Source: Neobacillus paridis
Lineage (GTDB): Bacteria > Bacillota > Bacilli > Bacillales > Cytobacillaceae
Direction: 5' to 3'
DNA length: 64,000 nucleotides
Assembly: GCF_016765675.1 (NCBI RefSeq)
Contig: NZ_JAESWB010000181.1
Location: 1 to 64,000, forward strand
Part shown: piece by piece, positions 19,178-31,578 of the stretch
Position numbering within the stretch: the first letter of the stretch is position 1
Layout of the letters: every line of letters begins with the position of its first letter
Made by a program: the position numbers and the translations under genes
Notes under the pieces: model-generated
What the model was told of the DNA's origin: nothing
The model's database searches: none
The model's input: only the letters and a program-made list of their open reading frames with translations

Positions 19178-19216
19178 AAAAAGCCGGTTCCCCCATAATG
19201 AGGGGAACTGGCCGAT
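19178..19216 (-). terminator. Rho-independent terminator of pyrG
   Basis: On the minus strand GGCCAGTTCCCC pairs with GGGGGAACCGGC around TCATTAT, followed by seven T. Confidence 0.9.
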
Positions 19217-19225
19217 ATTCAAATC

Positions 19226-20866
<1,641 letters not shown>

Positions 20867-20944
20867 TTAAAGGGCATTTTTCGAAAAAAACCTTTTCCGC
20901 TCGTGTAAAATGAAAAAACCCCACGAAAACGGAGTTTTTCCCAT

Positions 20945-20981
20945 AAAAAAACGCTCCACTTTACATATTGTAAGGGAGCGT
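20945..20981 (-). promoter_or_regulatory. pyrG attenuator hairpin
   Basis: On the minus strand ACGCTCC is followed by TTACA, then TGTAAAGTGGAGCGT and seven T. The 5' arm carries GCTCCCTT (20973-20980), the pyrimidine-rich target for poly(G)-extended transcripts. In B. subtilis, low CTP adds extra G at the 5' end, which pairs with this arm and prevents termination. Confidence 0.85.
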
Positions 20982-21014
20982 ATTGTTGATAAATACGAAT
21001 TGTCCTTTTTTAAG

Positions 21015-21056
21015 GAGCCCAAACAAGATAATACAAGTTGACGTGAGAAAAGTCAA
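21015..21056 (-). promoter_or_regulatory. pyrG promoter and GGGCTC start site
   Basis: Minus strand: -35 TTGACT (21051-21056), 17-base spacer, -10 TATTAT (21028-21033), seven bases, then GGGCTC (21015-21020) with the predicted transcript start at 21020. This initial sequence is the hallmark of CTP-sensitive reiterative transcription at pyrG. Confidence 0.88.
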
Positions 21057-21066
21057 GGCAAAAAAA

Positions 21067-21639
21067 TTACAGGTCTTCCTCCTCTTCCTCTTCTTCCAAC
21101 TCTTCATCATCAAGCTCGAGTTCTTCATCAATTTCTTCATCCTCATCGAGGTCGAAGGCTTCATCATCATCCAATATTTCTTCGTCTTCGTCAAAATCAT
21201 CAACACTATCGATGTCATCAAAATCTTCGTCGTCTTCGACCAAATCTTCATCATCGAATTCATCAATGTCATCATAGTCCTCGTCATCGATTTCATCGTA
21301 AACATCCAGATCTTCGTCATCGACAACCTTCTTCGCCTTCTTCTTCCTCGGCTTCACCACGGTCACCACTTCTTCTTCCTGTGTATCAACAGGATACCAA
21401 ACCCGAAGTCCCCAGCGGTTTTCACCTAATGAAAGAAACCGGCCGTCGACATTGATGTCTGTGTAAAATTGTGACAGACGAGACCGCATTTCTTGTTCAG
21501 AAATACCGGCAGCTGCCGAAATTTCCTTGACTAAGTCAAGAAACGAAATCGGCTGTTTGCTGTCTTTTAAAAATTCATACGCCATTTCGATGAGGGATAA
21601 CTCTAATAACTCCTCTTTTGAGTATTGTGCTAGACTCAA
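21067..21639 (-). CDS. rpoE: RNA polymerase delta subunit
   Basis: The delta subunit speeds RNA polymerase recycling and destabilises open complexes. The 190-residue protein has an N-terminal folded HARE-HTH domain (about 1-90, IEMAYEFLKDSKQPISF, QFYTDINVDGRFLSLGENRWGLRVWYP). A basic stretch (PRKKKAKK) follows, then a long acidic Asp/Glu tail to the C-terminus, the family signature. I place the start at TTG 21639 because GGAAG lies eight bases before it; the frame opens at GTG 21648, which is too near that RBS. It adjoins pyrG as in B. subtilis, but fadF-acdA are now far upstream. Confidence 0.94.
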   Translation of the reverse strand: MSLAQYSKEELLELSLIEMAYEFLKDSKQPISFLDLVKEISAAAGISEQEMRSRLSQFYTDINVDGRFLSLGENRWGLRVWYPVDTQEEEVVTVVKPRKKKAKKVVDDEDLDVYDEIDDEDYDDIDEFDDEDLVEDDEDFDDIDSVDDFDEDEEILDDDEAFDLDEDEEIDEELELDDEELEEEEEEEDL

Positions 21640-21762
21640 GTACAGCACTTCCTTTCTCTATTTAACACGGCATTATTTAAATATTTACCCAAATGCATAT
21701 TCACCATTATAAACAAATTCCCTCTGTTTATGCTAGTTCAAACCGCAGTTTGTACGAAAATT

Positions 21763-21936
21763 TTACTCGCCTTCCTTTTCTTTTTGTTCGCGAAACTTTT
21801 TGTATTCTTTGATCGAAACCACCAGAAAGAAAATGGCCAACAATAGAAAAGAAATCGCTCCTAATTGCCGTTCGTACAAGTAATACAATGGCCAGGCAAA
21901 AACAAGTAAAATAATAATCATGTGACTGAGCTTCAT
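21763..21936 (-). CDS. Small two-helix membrane protein
   Basis: A 57-residue protein with two hydrophobic helices (MIIILLVFAWPLYYLY and ISFLLLAIFFLVVSI) and a charged tail (KEYKKFREQKEKEGE). I do not recognise the family. AGGTGG precedes the ATG at 21936 at good spacing, which supports a real gene. It lies between icmF and rpoE, separated from icmF by a strong hairpin. Confidence 0.65.
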   Translation of the reverse strand: MKLSHMIIILLVFAWPLYYLYERQLGAISFLLLAIFFLVVSIKEYKKFREQKEKEGE

Positions 21937-22005
21937 ACGTTGACCACCTGCCATACCCATGGATGTTTGTCCGCTTAGTTTATCATTCTATATGACATTT
22001 TAACA

Positions 22006-22044
22006 TAAAAATACAATGGCTTTTAACACCATTGTATTTTTATG
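22006..22044. terminator. Bidirectional terminator downstream of icmF
   Basis: AAAAATACAATGG pairs with CCATTGTATTTTT around TGTTAAAAG. The symmetric A/T flanks can act on either strand. Confidence 0.75.
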
Positions 22045-22128
22045 AAAAAATTTTAACCGTTATCGCTTCTATTTTTCTATCTATTTTATCATCCCGCTCG
22101 CTTGATAAAAGCTGGTGTGCCGCGCCTC

Positions 22129-25100
22129 CTACATATTCCGGCGGTACTGCCCGCCGACCTCATAAAGGGCCCGGGAAATCTGGCCAAGGCTGGCGACCTT
22201 GACGGTTTCCATTAATTCCGCAAAAATATTGCCGCCCGTCACCGCTGTCTCCTTCAACCGGTTCAACGCTGCCGGGGCATCAGAAGCATGTTTTTCCTGG
22301 AAGGCACGTAAATTATGAATCTGCAGCTCCTTTTCTTCCTTCGTGGCTCTGGCCAACTCCATCTTATCAATCTCTTCCGCAGCCAGCGGATTCGGGTTCA
22401 AATAGGTATTAACGCCGATGATTGGCAGTTCCCCGCTATGCTTTTTCATTTCATAATACATTGACTCTTCCTGAATTTTTCCGCGCTGGTACTGGGTTTC
22501 CATCGCCCCGAGGACACCGCCGCGGTCATTCAGGCGGTCAAATTCCTGCAGCACCGCTTCCTCGACAAGGTCGGTCAACTCCTCGATAATAAACGACCCT
22601 TGGAGCGGATTTTCATTTTTGGTTAAGCCGTGCTCCTTCGTGATAATCAGCTGAATTGCCATCGCCCGGCGCACCGATTCCTCCGTTGGTGTGGTAATCG
22701 CCTCGTCATAGGCATTGGTGTGCAGCGAGTTACAGTTATCATGCAGCGCCATCAACGCCTGCAACGTGGTCCGGATATCGTTAAAATCAATTTCCTGGGC
22801 GTGCAGCGAGCGACCCGATGTCTGCACATGGTACTTCAGCTTCTGGCTCCGCTCATTGGCGCCGTATTTTTCGCGCATCACCGTGGCCCAAATGCGCCGC
22901 GCCACCCTTCCGATCACGGTATACTCCGGATCGAGACCGTTCGAGAAGAAGAACGACAGATTCGGCGCAAAATCATCAATATCCATACCGCGGCTTAAAT
23001 AATACTCAACATACGTAAAACCGTTGGCCAGCGTAAATGCCAGCTGCGAAATCGGGTTCGCCCCCGCTTCAGCAATATGGTAGCCGGAAATCGACACTGA
23101 ATAATAATTGCGCACCTGGTGGTCAATAAAGTACTGCTGAATATCGCCCATCATCCGCAGTGCAAATTCGGTCGAAAAAATGCAGGTATTTTGGCCTTGG
23201 TCCTCTTTTAAAATATCAGCCTGGACGGTACCGCGGACGGTTCTTAGCGTATAGGCCTTGACGTCGTTAAACTCCTCGACGGTCAGACACCGGCCCAGCT
23301 CGGCCTCTTTCTTCTTCACCTGCTGATCGATCGCCGTATTCATAAACATCGCCAAAATAATCGGCGCCGGTCCGTTTATCGTCATCGAAACCGATGTCGA
23401 CGGGTGGCAGAGATCAAAGCCGTCATACAGTTTTTTCATATCATCCAGCGTACAAACGCTGACACCGCTCTCGCCGACCTTCCCGTAAATATCCGGGCGG
23501 TAATCCGGATCCTCTCCGTAAAGGGTGACCGAATCAAAGGCCGTGCTCAAGCGCTTAGCCGGGTCATCCTTTGATAAATAATGGAAACGGCGGTTCGTCC
23601 GTTCCGGTGTCCCTTCGCCGGCAAATTGGCGTTTCGGGTCCTCGCCCTCGCGCTTAAACGGAAAAACCCCTGCTGTATACGGGAAGGAGCCGGGAACATT
23701 TTCGCGATACACCCAGCGGAGGATTTCACCATAATCCTTATATTTCGGCAACGCCACCTTAGGAATATCAAGACCGGATAAGCTTTTTGTTTTTAACACG
23801 GTCATAATTTCTTTATCGCGGATTCTCGTGACAAACTGGTCACCGCTGTAAGCAGCCTTGGTCGCTTCCCAGCCGTCAAGAATCTTTTTCGACTCCGGCG
23901 AGAGCTTTGCTTCGGTTTCCTGCTTGACGGCCTCCAAGGCGGCAACCACCTCGGGCTGATCCTTGACCGCCGCCATCGCTCCTTCAAGCTGGAACAGTTT
24001 CCGAGCGAGGTTCGCCTGCTCTTCCGCTTTTTTGTGATAATGGCGGACTGTCTCGGATATTTCTCGCAAGTAATAACGGCGTTCCGCTGGAATGATCACA
24101 TTTTGTTTTTCAACAGCAGCATTCTTGCTAAAAGTAGTCACCCAATCAGTTCCCGCTTTTTCATTGATTTTTTCAATCAGCGCGGCAAACAGGGCGTTTG
24201 TCCCCGGATCGTGGAACTGACTGGCAATCGTGCCATACACCGGCATTTCCGACAGATCCTTTTCAAACAGCATGTGGCTGCGCTGGTATTGCTTTTGCAC
24301 TTGGTTCTTGGCATCCTCCGAACCTTTGCGCTCGAATTTATTGATCACAATCAAATCGGCAAAGTCGATCATATCGATTTTTTCCAGCTGTGACGGTGCG
24401 CCAAACTCACTGGTCATCACATACATCGATACATCGCAGATTTCCGTGATGGCCGCATCTCCTTGGCCAATGCCGCTCGTTTCCACGACGATCAGGTCAA
24501 AGCCGGCGGCTTTCACCACCGCGACGGCATCTTGAATTGCCAGTGACAATTCGCTTCTTGATGCCCTTGTAGCCAGACTCCGCATATACACATTGGGTGA
24601 AAAAATCGCATTCATCCGGATCCGGTCGCCAAGCAGCGCGCCGCCAGTTTTTTGTTTCGTCGGGTCAACCGACAGAATCGCTACCTTTTTCCCTGGGAAT
24701 TCATTGAGAAAGCGGCGGATTAACTCATCTGTGAGTGAGCTTTTTCCAGCGCCGCCGGTTCCGGTAATGCCAACAACCGGGACGGCCTTCTCAAGCTGCT
24801 TCACTTTTTCCAGCGTACTGGCGGCTTCGGCATTTTGCTCAACATGCAGCTCAGCTAAGGTAATCAGTTTGGCAATCGCATTAACATCGCCAGTCGGTAA
24901 CTTTTCAATCTCCTCAGAAACGTCGCCGCTGACCGTGGAAAAATCACATTCCTCGATCATCAGGTCAATCATCCCCTGGAGACCCATTTCGCGGCCGTCA
25001 TCCGGCGAAAAGATCCGGGCGATCCCGTAATCATGCAATTCCTTGATTTCTTTTGGAATGATCACACCGCCCCCGCCGCCGTAGATGCGGATGTGCGGCG

Positions 25101-25365
25101 CGCCTTTTTCCTGCAATAAGTCATACATGTATTTAAAATACTCAACATGGCCGCCTTGATACGAGGAAATCGCAATTCCCTGAACATCCTCTTGAATCGC
25201 GGCATTGACAACCTCCTCAACCGAACGGTTATGACCGAGGTGAATGACCTCTGCACCACTCGATTGAAGAATGCGCCGCATAATATTGATGGAGGCATCA
25301 TGGCCGTCAAACAGGCTTGACGCCGTTACAAAGCGGATATGGTGTTTCGGCTGATATTTTTTCAT
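22129..25365 (-). CDS. icmF: Fused isobutyryl-CoA mutase IcmF
   Basis: This adenosylcobalamin enzyme interconverts isobutyryl-CoA and n-butyryl-CoA (some members also isovaleryl/pivalyl-CoA). The 1078 residues comprise an N-terminal B12-binding domain (about 10-140, with DGHDAS around 20-25), a central MeaI-type G-protein chaperone with P-loop [12 protein letters not shown] (199-210), and a C-terminal mutase large domain (from about 560; [21 protein letters not shown]). The GTPase loads and protects the cofactor. The ATG overlaps the TetR gene stop (ATGA), so the two are translationally coupled. It closes the acyl-CoA degradation operon and suggests feeding of branched-chain acyl-CoA into beta-oxidation. 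Confidence 0.96.
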   Translation of the reverse strand: MKKYQPKHHIRFVTASSLFDGHDASINIMRRILQSSGAEVIHLGHNRSVEEVVNAAIQEDVQGIAISSYQGGHVEYFKYMYDLLQEKGAPHIRIYGGGGGVIIPKEIKELHDYGIARIFSPDDGREMGLQGMIDLMIEECDFSTVSGDVSEEIEKLPTGDVNAIAKLITLAELHVEQNAEAASTLEKVKQLEKAVPVVGITGTGGAGKSSLTDELIRRFLNEFPGKKVAILSVDPTKQKTGGALLGDRIRMNAIFSPNVYMRSLATRASRSELSLAIQDAVAVVKAAGFDLIVVETSGIGQGDAAITEICDVSMYVMTSEFGAPSQLEKIDMIDFADLIVINKFERKGSEDAKNQVQKQYQRSHMLFEKDLSEMPVYGTIASQFHDPGTNALFAALIEKINEKAGTDWVTTFSKNAAVEKQNVIIPAERRYYLREISETVRHYHKKAEEQANLARKLFQLEGAMAAVKDQPEVVAALEAVKQETEAKLSPESKKILDGWEATKAAYSGDQFVTRIRDKEIMTVLKTKSLSGLDIPKVALPKYKDYGEILRWVYRENVPGSFPYTAGVFPFKREGEDPKRQFAGEGTPERTNRRFHYLSKDDPAKRLSTAFDSVTLYGEDPDYRPDIYGKVGESGVSVCTLDDMKKLYDGFDLCHPSTSVSMTINGPAPIILAMFMNTAIDQQVKKKEAELGRCLTVEEFNDVKAYTLRTVRGTVQADILKEDQGQNTCIFSTEFALRMMGDIQQYFIDHQVRNYYSVSISGYHIAEAGANPISQLAFTLANGFTYVEYYLSRGMDIDDFAPNLSFFFSNGLDPEYTVIGRVARRIWATVMREKYGANERSQKLKYHVQTSGRSLHAQEIDFNDIRTTLQALMALHDNCNSLHTNAYDEAITTPTEESVRRAMAIQLIITKEHGLTKNENPLQGSFIIEELTDLVEEAVLQEFDRLNDRGGVLGAMETQYQRGKIQEESMYYEMKKHSGELPIIGVNTYLNPNPLAAEEIDKMELARATKEEKELQIHNLRAFQEKHASDAPAALNRLKETAVTGGNIFAELMETVKVASLGQISRALYEVGGQYRRNM

Positions 25366-26006
25366 CCTGCTCCCCCTTTTGGTTGAAACTGACGTAAACC
25401 GGCCAGCAACAGTTCTGTCTGCCGTTCAATATATTCATCAAGCGTAAATAACTTTCGTAAGGCCCAGCGGCGGAAGCCCCACATTTGCCCCTGGACGAAA
25501 ATATTGTGGGCAATGATTTGAATTTGTGGCTCTGTTAATTCCAATTCACCGTTTTCGACACATTTTTGCAGCAGGTCTGCAAACATGCCGACCATTTCCA
25601 TTTCCTTTTTTAATACATAGGGCAAGGCATCCTTTGACAGTGATTTCACTTCCTGATACATGACCAGCACCTCGGCCTGCATCTCATCCATTACTTGGAA
25701 AAAATTGGCCACCCCAAGTTTCAGACTTTCCAATGTCCCCTGCTTGAGCTCAAGATCCTGCTGCAGGCGCTCGCTGACGTGATCATAAATACTGTCACAA
25801 ACAAGGTACAGGACGTCCTCCTTGGTCCGAATATATTCGTACAATGTACCGATGCTGAACCCAGCCGCCTTGGCAATCTCCCTTGTGGTTGTTCGGTGAA
25901 ATCCCTTTTCTTTAAATAGCTGCACAGCCCCTTTGATCATTTGATCACGTCGCTTCTGCACAAGGCGTTCATCCTTGACCGAGGCCTGAACTTCCCGTTT
26001 ACTCAT
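25362..26006 (-). CDS. TetR/AcrR family regulator (FadR-like)
   Basis: A 214-residue repressor with an N-terminal TetR helix-turn-helix (about 17-62: [40 protein letters not shown]) and a larger C-terminal acyl-CoA/ligand-sensing domain. It is embedded in the acyl-CoA operon and overlaps icmF by four bases. FadR of B. subtilis is the nearest functional model, and FadR-like operators precede fadF and the thiolase gene; whether this protein or a separate FadR binds them is not shown. The ATG at 26006 follows AAAGGCGG. Confidence 0.88.
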   Translation of the reverse strand: MSKREVQASVKDERLVQKRRDQMIKGAVQLFKEKGFHRTTTREIAKAAGFSIGTLYEYIRTKEDVLYLVCDSIYDHVSERLQQDLELKQGTLESLKLGVANFFQVMDEMQAEVLVMYQEVKSLSKDALPYVLKKEMEMVGMFADLLQKCVENGELELTEPQIQIIAHNIFVQGQMWGFRRWALRKLFTLDEYIERQTELLLAGLRQFQPKGGAG

Positions 26007-26308
26007 GCATCTACCGCCTTTGTTCAAAGTAAGCAATCCCTGACAACCGCCATTCTTTTTGGAAAAAAAGCATCGTCAGGGAAATTTGTTTTGTTTTTTT
26101 GTGAGTTTTCGGATGCCGGATGGCTGGTTAGAAAAATCGCCGCCAGAAGTTGTCTGGGTTACGGCAAAACTAGGTTGTGATCACTTTTTCTACCACAAAG
26201 TGGCTTGGTTAGATAAGACTAGGTTGGATCACTTTTCCCACCGCGCATCGTGTAGGTTTCCGCCCAACTGAGGTGGCGAATCCTTTTTTCCAGCCCCGCG
26301 CTGTTCGT
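26007..26308. other. 302-base gap upstream of the tetR gene with ~50-bp degenerate repeats
   Basis: ACTAGGTTG plus ATCACTTTT occurs at 26169 and 26218, and TGTCTGGGTTA / TGGCTTGGTTA at 26151 and 26201, so units repeat at 49-50 bp. No promoter or gene is evident, consistent with read-through from the dehydrogenase gene. Confidence 0.45.
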
Positions 26309-27448
26309 TTATTTTGTCAGCATCCGGGAAATCACGAGACGCTGGATTTCCTGAGTGCCCTCATAAATTTGTGTAATCTTGGCATCACGCATGAAGCGTT
26401 CAACCGGGTAATCCTTTGTATAACCGTAGCCGCCAAAGATTTGCACCGCTTCGGTCGTCACCTTCATCGCAGTGTCGCCAGCAAACAGCTTCGACATCGC
26501 TGATTCTTTGCCGTACGGAAGCCCGTTTGATTCAAGCCAGGCTGCCTGATAGGTTAATAGTCTTGAAGCTTCAACCGCTGTTGCCATGTCGGCCAGCTTG
26601 AAGCTGATGCCTTGGTTGGCGGCGATTGGTTTGCCAAATTGATGGCGTTCCTTTGCATACTCGACAGCGGCGTCCAGCGCACCTTGAGCAATTCCGACTG
26701 CTTGGGCAGCGATCCCGTTGCGCCCGCCATCAAGGGTCATCATGGCAATTTTAAAGCCTTGCCCTTCTTCGCCGAGACGGTTTTCAACCGGAACCTTACA
26801 ATCTTCAAAAATAATTTCCGTTGTCGGCGAGGAACGAATGCCCAGTTTCTTTTCTTTTTTGCCAACCGAGAAGCCTGGGAAGTCTTTTTCGATAATGAAT
26901 GCCGTTGTTCCTCTTTGCTTGTTGCTCGGGTCGGTTAAGGCAAAGACGACGTAAATATCCGCCTGACCACCGTTGGTGATGAAAATTTTCGAGCCATTGA
27001 GGACATAATGGTCGCCATCGAGTTTCGCCGTTGTTCGCATTCCGCCGGCATCCGAACCGCTGCCCGGCTCCGTTAAGCCGTAGGCACCGATTTTGCTGCC
27101 TTCCGCCAACGGACGAAGGTATTTCTGCTTTTGCTCCTCGCTGCCAAATTTGTAGATCGGCCAGCTGGCCAGTGAAGTGTGGGCAGAAAGGGTCACACCG
27201 ATCGATGAATCCACGCGTGATAACTCCTCGACAGCAATACAATAAGCAAGGTAATCACTGCCAATACCACCGTACTCTTCCGGCCAAGGAATCCCCGTCA
27301 AGCCAAGCTCTGCCATCTTGTCAAAAAGTTCGCGGTCAAAGCGCTCTTGCTCGTCTCTTTCCGCTGCAGTTGGGGCAACTTCGTTTCTGGCAAAATCACG
27401 CACCATTTTCCGAATCATTTCATGTTCTTCTGTTAATTTAAAGTTCAC
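26309..27448 (-). CDS. acdA: Acyl-CoA dehydrogenase (AcdA type), copy 2
   Basis: This FAD enzyme introduces the alpha,beta double bond in acyl-CoA and passes electrons to ETF. The 379 residues have the standard three-domain fold with [16 protein letters not shown] (near 131-146), KIFITNGG (FAD/substrate loop), and the catalytic-glutamate region [29 protein letters not shown] near the end. The GTG start follows AAAGGGGGG. It is the neighbour of a second, related dehydrogenase, probably a tandem duplication with different chain-length or branched substrates. Which copy is the B. subtilis acdA orthologue cannot be settled here. Confidence 0.93.
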   Translation of the reverse strand: MNFKLTEEHEMIRKMVRDFARNEVAPTAAERDEQERFDRELFDKMAELGLTGIPWPEEYGGIGSDYLAYCIAVEELSRVDSSIGVTLSAHTSLASWPIYKFGSEEQKQKYLRPLAEGSKIGAYGLTEPGSGSDAGGMRTTAKLDGDHYVLNGSKIFITNGGQADIYVVFALTDPSNKQRGTTAFIIEKDFPGFSVGKKEKKLGIRSSPTTEIIFEDCKVPVENRLGEEGQGFKIAMMTLDGGRNGIAAQAVGIAQGALDAAVEYAKERHQFGKPIAANQGISFKLADMATAVEASRLLTYQAAWLESNGLPYGKESAMSKLFAGDTAMKVTTEAVQIFGGYGYTKDYPVERFMRDAKITQIYEGTQEIQRLVISRMLTK

Positions 27449-27497
27449 TGGGTGAACCCCCCTTTGTGAATGTTTTTTTACATAATGTTGTGGATTA

Positions 27498-27684
27498 TTT
27501 ACGAATTAGAGTGACTTTTTTACGAAATTCCTAGTGGATTATTCAAAAGTTGGCAATCTGCTAGAAATCAGCAGTTTGTTTTTACGTATCTCAAAGACTT
27601 TTTTACGAATTTGAATGATTTTTTTGCGAAATTGCTAATGGATTATTCAAAAGTTGGCAATCTGCTAGAAATCAGCAGTTTGTT
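27498..27684. repeat. 21-bp phased array (TTTACGAA core) with direct duplication
   Basis: TTTACGAA-like cores start at 27498, 27519, 27581, 27602 and 27623, and TTATTCAA variants at 27539 and 27643. A segment of about 60 bp containing hairpin CTGCTAGAAATCAGCAG plus a T-run is duplicated (about 27530-27587 and 27634-27690). It fills the gap between the two dehydrogenase genes. Confidence 0.75.
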
Positions 27685-28815
27685 TTACAAATGCTTGCTG
27701 ATGACGATTCTTTGGATTTCGCTCGTGCCTTCGTAAATTTCCGTTACTTTAGCATCGCGGAAATAGCGCTCTACTGGGTAATCCTTCGTGTAGCCATAGC
27801 CTCCGAACACTTGAATCGCTTCGGTCGTCACTTCTACTGCTGTTCGGCTGGCAAACAATTTTGCCATTGAAGCTTCCATTCCGCACTTCAGACCATGAGA
27901 GCGTAGATCGGCGGCGCGATAGACTAATAATTTTGCTGCTTCAACACTTGTCGCCATATCAGCTAGCTTAAAGGCAATCCCTTGCTGGGCGGCGATTGGT
28001 TTACCAAATTGATATCGCTCTTTGGCATAAGCAGTGGCCGCATCGAGCGCCGCTTCGGCAATACCGAGCGCCTGCGCAGCAATCCCGATGCGGCCGGCGT
28101 CAAGGTTGGCCATGGCAATTTTAAAACCTTCCCCCTCCTTGCCAAGCAGATTAGCTTTCGGTACACGCATATTGTCAAATGTCAACTGGACCGTTCTTGA
28201 ACCGTGCAGGCCCAGTTTCTTTTCATCCTTGCCTACACATAAGCCAGGGGTGTTTTTTTCGACAATAAAAGCAACAATTCCTTTGGTGCCCAGTTGCGGT
28301 TCGGTCGTAGCAAAAACAATATAGACATCCGCTTCACCGCCGTTCGTGATAAACAGCTTCGAGCCGTTCAATACATACTCATCACCATCGCGGACAGCTC
28401 GTGTTTTCAGACTGGCGGCATCCGACCCAGCACTTGGCTCGGTCAGGCAAAAAGCGCCTAAGTACTCGCCTGCTGCCAGCTTCGGCACGTATTTTTGTTT
28501 CTGCTCTTCGGTGCCAAAATAAACAATCGGGTTCGTGCCGACCGATGTGTGCACGGAAAGAATCACCCCCATCGTCGCGCTCACCTTGGCAAGCTCATGG
28601 ATCGCGATAATATAGGAGGTGAAATCCATTGCCGCCCCGCCATAAGCCTCTGGAATCGGGATCCCCATCAGACCGAGCTCCCCCATTTTCCGGAGAATCT
28701 CACGAGGGAATTCGCCGTTTTCCATGTTTTCGATAAATGGAGCGATTTCCGCCTGAGCAAAATCACGCACCATTTTGCGCATCATCTGTTGTTCTTCTGT
28801 AAAAGTAAGATTCAT
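27685..28815 (-). CDS. Acyl-CoA dehydrogenase, copy 1
   Basis: A 376-residue dehydrogenase closely similar to its downstream neighbour: [17 protein letters not shown] (near 127-143), [17 protein letters not shown] and the C-terminal [31 protein letters not shown]. The glutamate of IYEGTSE is the expected catalytic base. The sequence resembles short-chain (butyryl) dehydrogenases, which would suit thiolase and 3-hydroxybutyryl-CoA dehydrogenase upstream (inference). ATG follows GGGGAGACCAAC. Confidence 0.93.
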   Translation of the reverse strand: MNLTFTEEQQMMRKMVRDFAQAEIAPFIENMENGEFPREILRKMGELGLMGIPIPEAYGGAAMDFTSYIIAIHELAKVSATMGVILSVHTSVGTNPIVYFGTEEQKQKYVPKLAAGEYLGAFCLTEPSAGSDAASLKTRAVRDGDEYVLNGSKLFITNGGEADVYIVFATTEPQLGTKGIVAFIVEKNTPGLCVGKDEKKLGLHGSRTVQLTFDNMRVPKANLLGKEGEGFKIAMANLDAGRIGIAAQALGIAEAALDAATAYAKERYQFGKPIAAQQGIAFKLADMATSVEAAKLLVYRAADLRSHGLKCGMEASMAKLFASRTAVEVTTEAIQVFGGYGYTKDYPVERYFRDAKVTEIYEGTSEIQRIVISKHL

Positions 28816-28851
28816 GTTGGTCTCCCCTTCAGAGGATAGTTTTTGTTGATT

Positions 28852-29012
28852 CGCGGATATCGATTGGCAATTCGCCGAGATCTGATATTGAATCGCCGAT
28901 ATGTAGTAGCAATTCGCCGATATCCGGCATTGAATCGTCGAAATATGACCCGAAACCGCCGATATCTGACCCAGATCCGCTAATATAATCCAGATTTCCG
29001 CTGACTAAATCA
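28852..29012. repeat. 21-bp phased array, core CGCCGATAT
   Basis: Cores start at 28852, 28873, 28894, 28915, 28936, 28957, 28978 and 28999: eight units exactly 21 bp apart, with variable 12-base spacers. It sits between the hbd stop and the acyl-CoA dehydrogenase start. Confidence 0.9.
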
Positions 29013-29032
29013 TTTCTGCAGATAAAGCAGCT

Positions 29033-29884
29033 TTATTCGTAGACGTAAAAGCCGCGTCCGGTCTTCTTGCCAAGCCAGCCTGCCTTGACATATTTGCGCA
29101 GCAGCGGGCATGGGCGGTATTTATCGTCGCCGAAGCCATCATGGAGCGTTTCCATAATATATAAGCAGGTGTCCAGCCCGATAAAATCAGCTAATGTTAA
29201 TGGCCCCATCGGATGGTTCATGCCGAGCTTCATCACTTCATCAATGGCTTCTTTCGTGGCCACGCCCTCGTACAAGGTATAAATCGCTTCATTGATCATC
29301 GGCATTAACACGCGGTTAGCCACAAATCCCGGGAAGTCGTTCACTTCCACCGGCACTTTGTTTAACGTTTTTGTCATATCTTCAATCACCTGATATACCT
29401 CGTCAGCCGTTGCTAAGCCGCGGATAATTTCCACCAGCTTCATCACCGGCACCGGGTTCATAAAGTGCATCCCGATGACTTTTTCCGGGCGCTTTGTTAC
29501 CGCGGCAATTTCCGTAATTGGCAATGACGAGGTGTTGCTTGCCAAAATCGTATGTTCCGGGGCAATCTCATCCAGTTGAGCAAAGATTTTTGCCTTGATC
29601 TCCATATTTTCCACCGCTGCTTCGATAACAAGATCGACTTCGCTCGCGTCTTGTAAATCGATAGATGGAGTCAGGTTATTTAATACTGCCTGTTTTTGCT
29701 CCTCTGTAAGGCGGCCCTTGTCGACATTGCGGGTTAAATTTTTGTTGATCACTCTAAGCCCACGCTCAACAAATTCCAGTTTCAAATCATTTAACAGTAC
29801 CTTGTAACCTGCCTGAGCACAAACCTGGGCAATCCCCGAGCCCATTTGCCCTGCTCCGACTACCATTACTTTTTCAACTGTCAT
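29033..29884 (-). CDS. hbd: 3-hydroxybutyryl-CoA dehydrogenase
   Basis: This NAD-dependent enzyme oxidises 3-hydroxyacyl-CoA (or reduces acetoacetyl-CoA). The 283-residue protein has the Rossmann motif [19 protein letters not shown] (near 7-25), the conserved [15 protein letters not shown] with the catalytic histidine (near 140) and the C-terminal domain [20 protein letters not shown] at 29884 follows GAGGGGGGAGC. The frame is open 35 codons further upstream, but that stretch is only the translated 21-bp array (repeated CPK units), so it is not counted. B. subtilis mmgB is the closest named relative. Confidence 0.95.
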   Translation of the reverse strand: MTVEKVMVVGAGQMGSGIAQVCAQAGYKVLLNDLKLEFVERGLRVINKNLTRNVDKGRLTEEQKQAVLNNLTPSIDLQDASEVDLVIEAAVENMEIKAKIFAQLDEIAPEHTILASNTSSLPITEIAAVTKRPEKVIGMHFMNPVPVMKLVEIIRGLATADEVYQVIEDMTKTLNKVPVEVNDFPGFVANRVLMPMINEAIYTLYEGVATKEAIDEVMKLGMNHPMGPLTLADFIGLDTCLYIMETLHDGFGDDKYRPCPLLRKYVKAGWLGKKTGRGFYVYE

Positions 29885-29910
29885 ATTGCTCCCCCCTCTG
29901 TTTTTAGTGA

Positions 29911-29990
29911 TTGGATATTTAAAAAATTGCTTTGGACATTTTTTGGGTGGTTTTGGACATTTTTTCAAACGTTTTGGACAAATAGACAAA
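29911..29990. repeat. 21-bp phased array, core TTGGACATTT
   Basis: Cores start at 29911, 29932, 29953 and 29974, each 21 bp apart, between the thiolase stop and the hbd RBS. Confidence 0.85.
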
Positions 29991-30010
29991 TATCGGTACC
30001 AGTACGTTCA

Positions 30011-31201
30011 CTATTGCCCCTTTGGTACCTCAATCATCACGGCATCGCCCTGGCCGCCGCCGGAGCAGATCGCGGCAATCCCGATCCCGCCGCCGCGTCG
30101 CTTCAATTCATGGATTAATGTAATGATAATTCTTGCTCCACTTGCACCGATCGGATGTCCGAGAGCAACAGCGCCACCATTGACATTAATTTTTTCCGGA
30201 TCCAATCCGGCGATTTGACTGCTCGCTAACGTGACAGCGGCAAATGCTTCATTAATTTCAAACAAATCGATATCTGCCAGGCTTTTGCCGGTTTTTCGCA
30301 AAATTTCATTGATGACGAAGCCCGGTGTCTTAGGAAAGTCCTTTGCCTCCACGGCGACCGCCGCCTGCCCGATAATCACTGCCTCCACCTTGCGGCCTTC
30401 ACGCGCCGCCCGCTCCTCACTCATGAGCACCAGGGCACCGGCCCCATCATTCACTCCGGGGGCATTTCCGGCGGTAATGGTCCCTTCACCATTAAAAGCC
30501 GGTTCCAGCTTTGCCAGCTTTTCTAGGGATGTATCCTTCCGTGGCGATTCATCATGCTCGACGATTACCGGGGCACCTTTGCGCTGCGGTACCTCAACAG
30601 CAACAATTTCTTCGGCAAATTTGCCGCTCTCGATGGCGGCAAGTGCCCGTTGGTGACTCCTAAATGCCCACTCATCCTGGGCTTCGCGGCTGAGTCCCAT
30701 TTCCTCAGCGGTTGAGTTCCCATATGTGCCCATGTGAACCCCGGTGAAGCTGCAGCTTAAACCGTCGTGAATCATTAAATCTTTCACAGCCGCATCGCCC
30801 ATCCTTAAGCCCCATCTTGCTTTTGGTAAAAAATACGGGGAGTTGCTCATCGATTCCATACCCCCGGCAACAATCACTTCTTCCTCACCCAGGCGGATGA
30901 TTTGATCCGCCAAGGTCACGCTGCGTAAGCCCGAGGCACATACCTTGTTGATGGTTTCTGTCTTTACTTCCCATGGTAATCCAGCGTTCCGGGCAGCCTG
31001 TCGCGACGGAATTTGCCCTTGCCCGCCTTGTAAAACGGTTCCAAAAATAACTTCACCAACATCTTTTGGCGCCACATCAGCCCTTTTTAGCGCTGCTTTA
31101 ATGGCGATCCCCCCAAGTTCAACGGCGGAAAGGCTGCTCAAGGCCCCGCCGAATTTGCCAAACGGTGTTCGAACTCCGCTTAAAATAACTGTTCTCCCCA
31201 T
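30011..31201 (-). CDS. Acetyl-CoA C-acetyltransferase (thiolase)
   Basis: This enzyme cleaves acetoacetyl-CoA, or condenses two acetyl-CoA. The 396 residues carry the acyl-accepting cysteine in [11 protein letters not shown] (C88), the [11 protein letters not shown] histidine motif (near 350) and the second cysteine in [11 protein letters not shown] (near 380). It is the first gene of the run thiolase-hbd-two dehydrogenases-tetR-icmF. A FadR-like operator is 163 bases upstream of the start. RBS AAAGGGGGAC. Named relatives are MmgA/AtoB. Confidence 0.95.
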   Translation of the reverse strand: MGRTVILSGVRTPFGKFGGALSSLSAVELGGIAIKAALKRADVAPKDVGEVIFGTVLQGGQGQIPSRQAARNAGLPWEVKTETINKVCASGLRSVTLADQIIRLGEEEVIVAGGMESMSNSPYFLPKARWGLRMGDAAVKDLMIHDGLSCSFTGVHMGTYGNSTAEEMGLSREAQDEWAFRSHQRALAAIESGKFAEEIVAVEVPQRKGAPVIVEHDESPRKDTSLEKLAKLEPAFNGEGTITAGNAPGVNDGAGALVLMSEERAAREGRKVEAVIIGQAAVAVEAKDFPKTPGFVINEILRKTGKSLADIDLFEINEAFAAVTLASSQIAGLDPEKINVNGGAVALGHPIGASGARIIITLIHELKRRGGGIGIAAICSGGGQGDAVMIEVPKGQ

Positions 31202-31248
31202 TCAAAAAAGTCCCCCTTTTGCCAATATTTAGTCAGGTGTGTTTATAT

Positions 31249-31348
31249 AGAAACTCGCCAGCTGACGAACCCAAAGAGCGACGACAGAGGCGAAGTTTGC
31301 TAGAAAGAATTGTGCTTTCATCAGACATTTTTCCATTAGCTATAAAAG
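31249..31348 (+). repeat. DR1 dispersed element, copy E (diverged)
   Basis: AAACTCGCCAGCTGACGAAC, then GACAGAGGCGAAGTT, then hairpin AGAAAGAATTG / TTTCATCAGA and the end CATTAGCTATAAAA. The GACAGAGGCG variant is shared with copy G. It is upstream of the thiolase gene. Confidence 0.65.
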
Positions 31349-31363
31349 CTATGGTTTACCGAG

Positions 31364-31381
31364 CGACTGAACGCTCGCTCA
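31364..31381 (-). promoter_or_regulatory. FadR-like operator upstream of the thiolase gene
   Basis: On the minus strand the 18-mer is TGAGCGAGCGTTCAGTCG. It matches the fadF site TGAATGAGCATTCAGTCA at 14 of 18 positions and resembles the B. subtilis FadR consensus TGAATGANTANTCATTCA. The -10 element near it is weak. Confidence 0.6.
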
Positions 31382-31578
31382 ATAGGAAGCAAAAAACGAA
31401 CGCAGACCCAGATTCCCAGCCCACGTAAAATACGCAATGAAAGCGTTTTATGCACATTTCTATTTTACACAAAAAATAGCAGAAGTTGAATTGTTTTTCA
31501 TAAAATTCCAAAATTTTATTTTCAACCTCTGCTATTGTAATAATTGATAGGTTCTTAGGCTAATTAGAGGCGTGTTTT

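Noticed and set aside
20983..21429. Plus-strand open frame opposite rpoE (Ile/Phe-rich)
   Set aside because: It is the complement of the Asp/Glu repeat tail of RpoE, which gives an artificial hydrophobic frame.
29885..29989. N-terminal extension of hbd with CPK repeats
   Set aside because: It is the translated TTGGACATTT array. The canonical Rossmann start at 29884 has a strong RBS.
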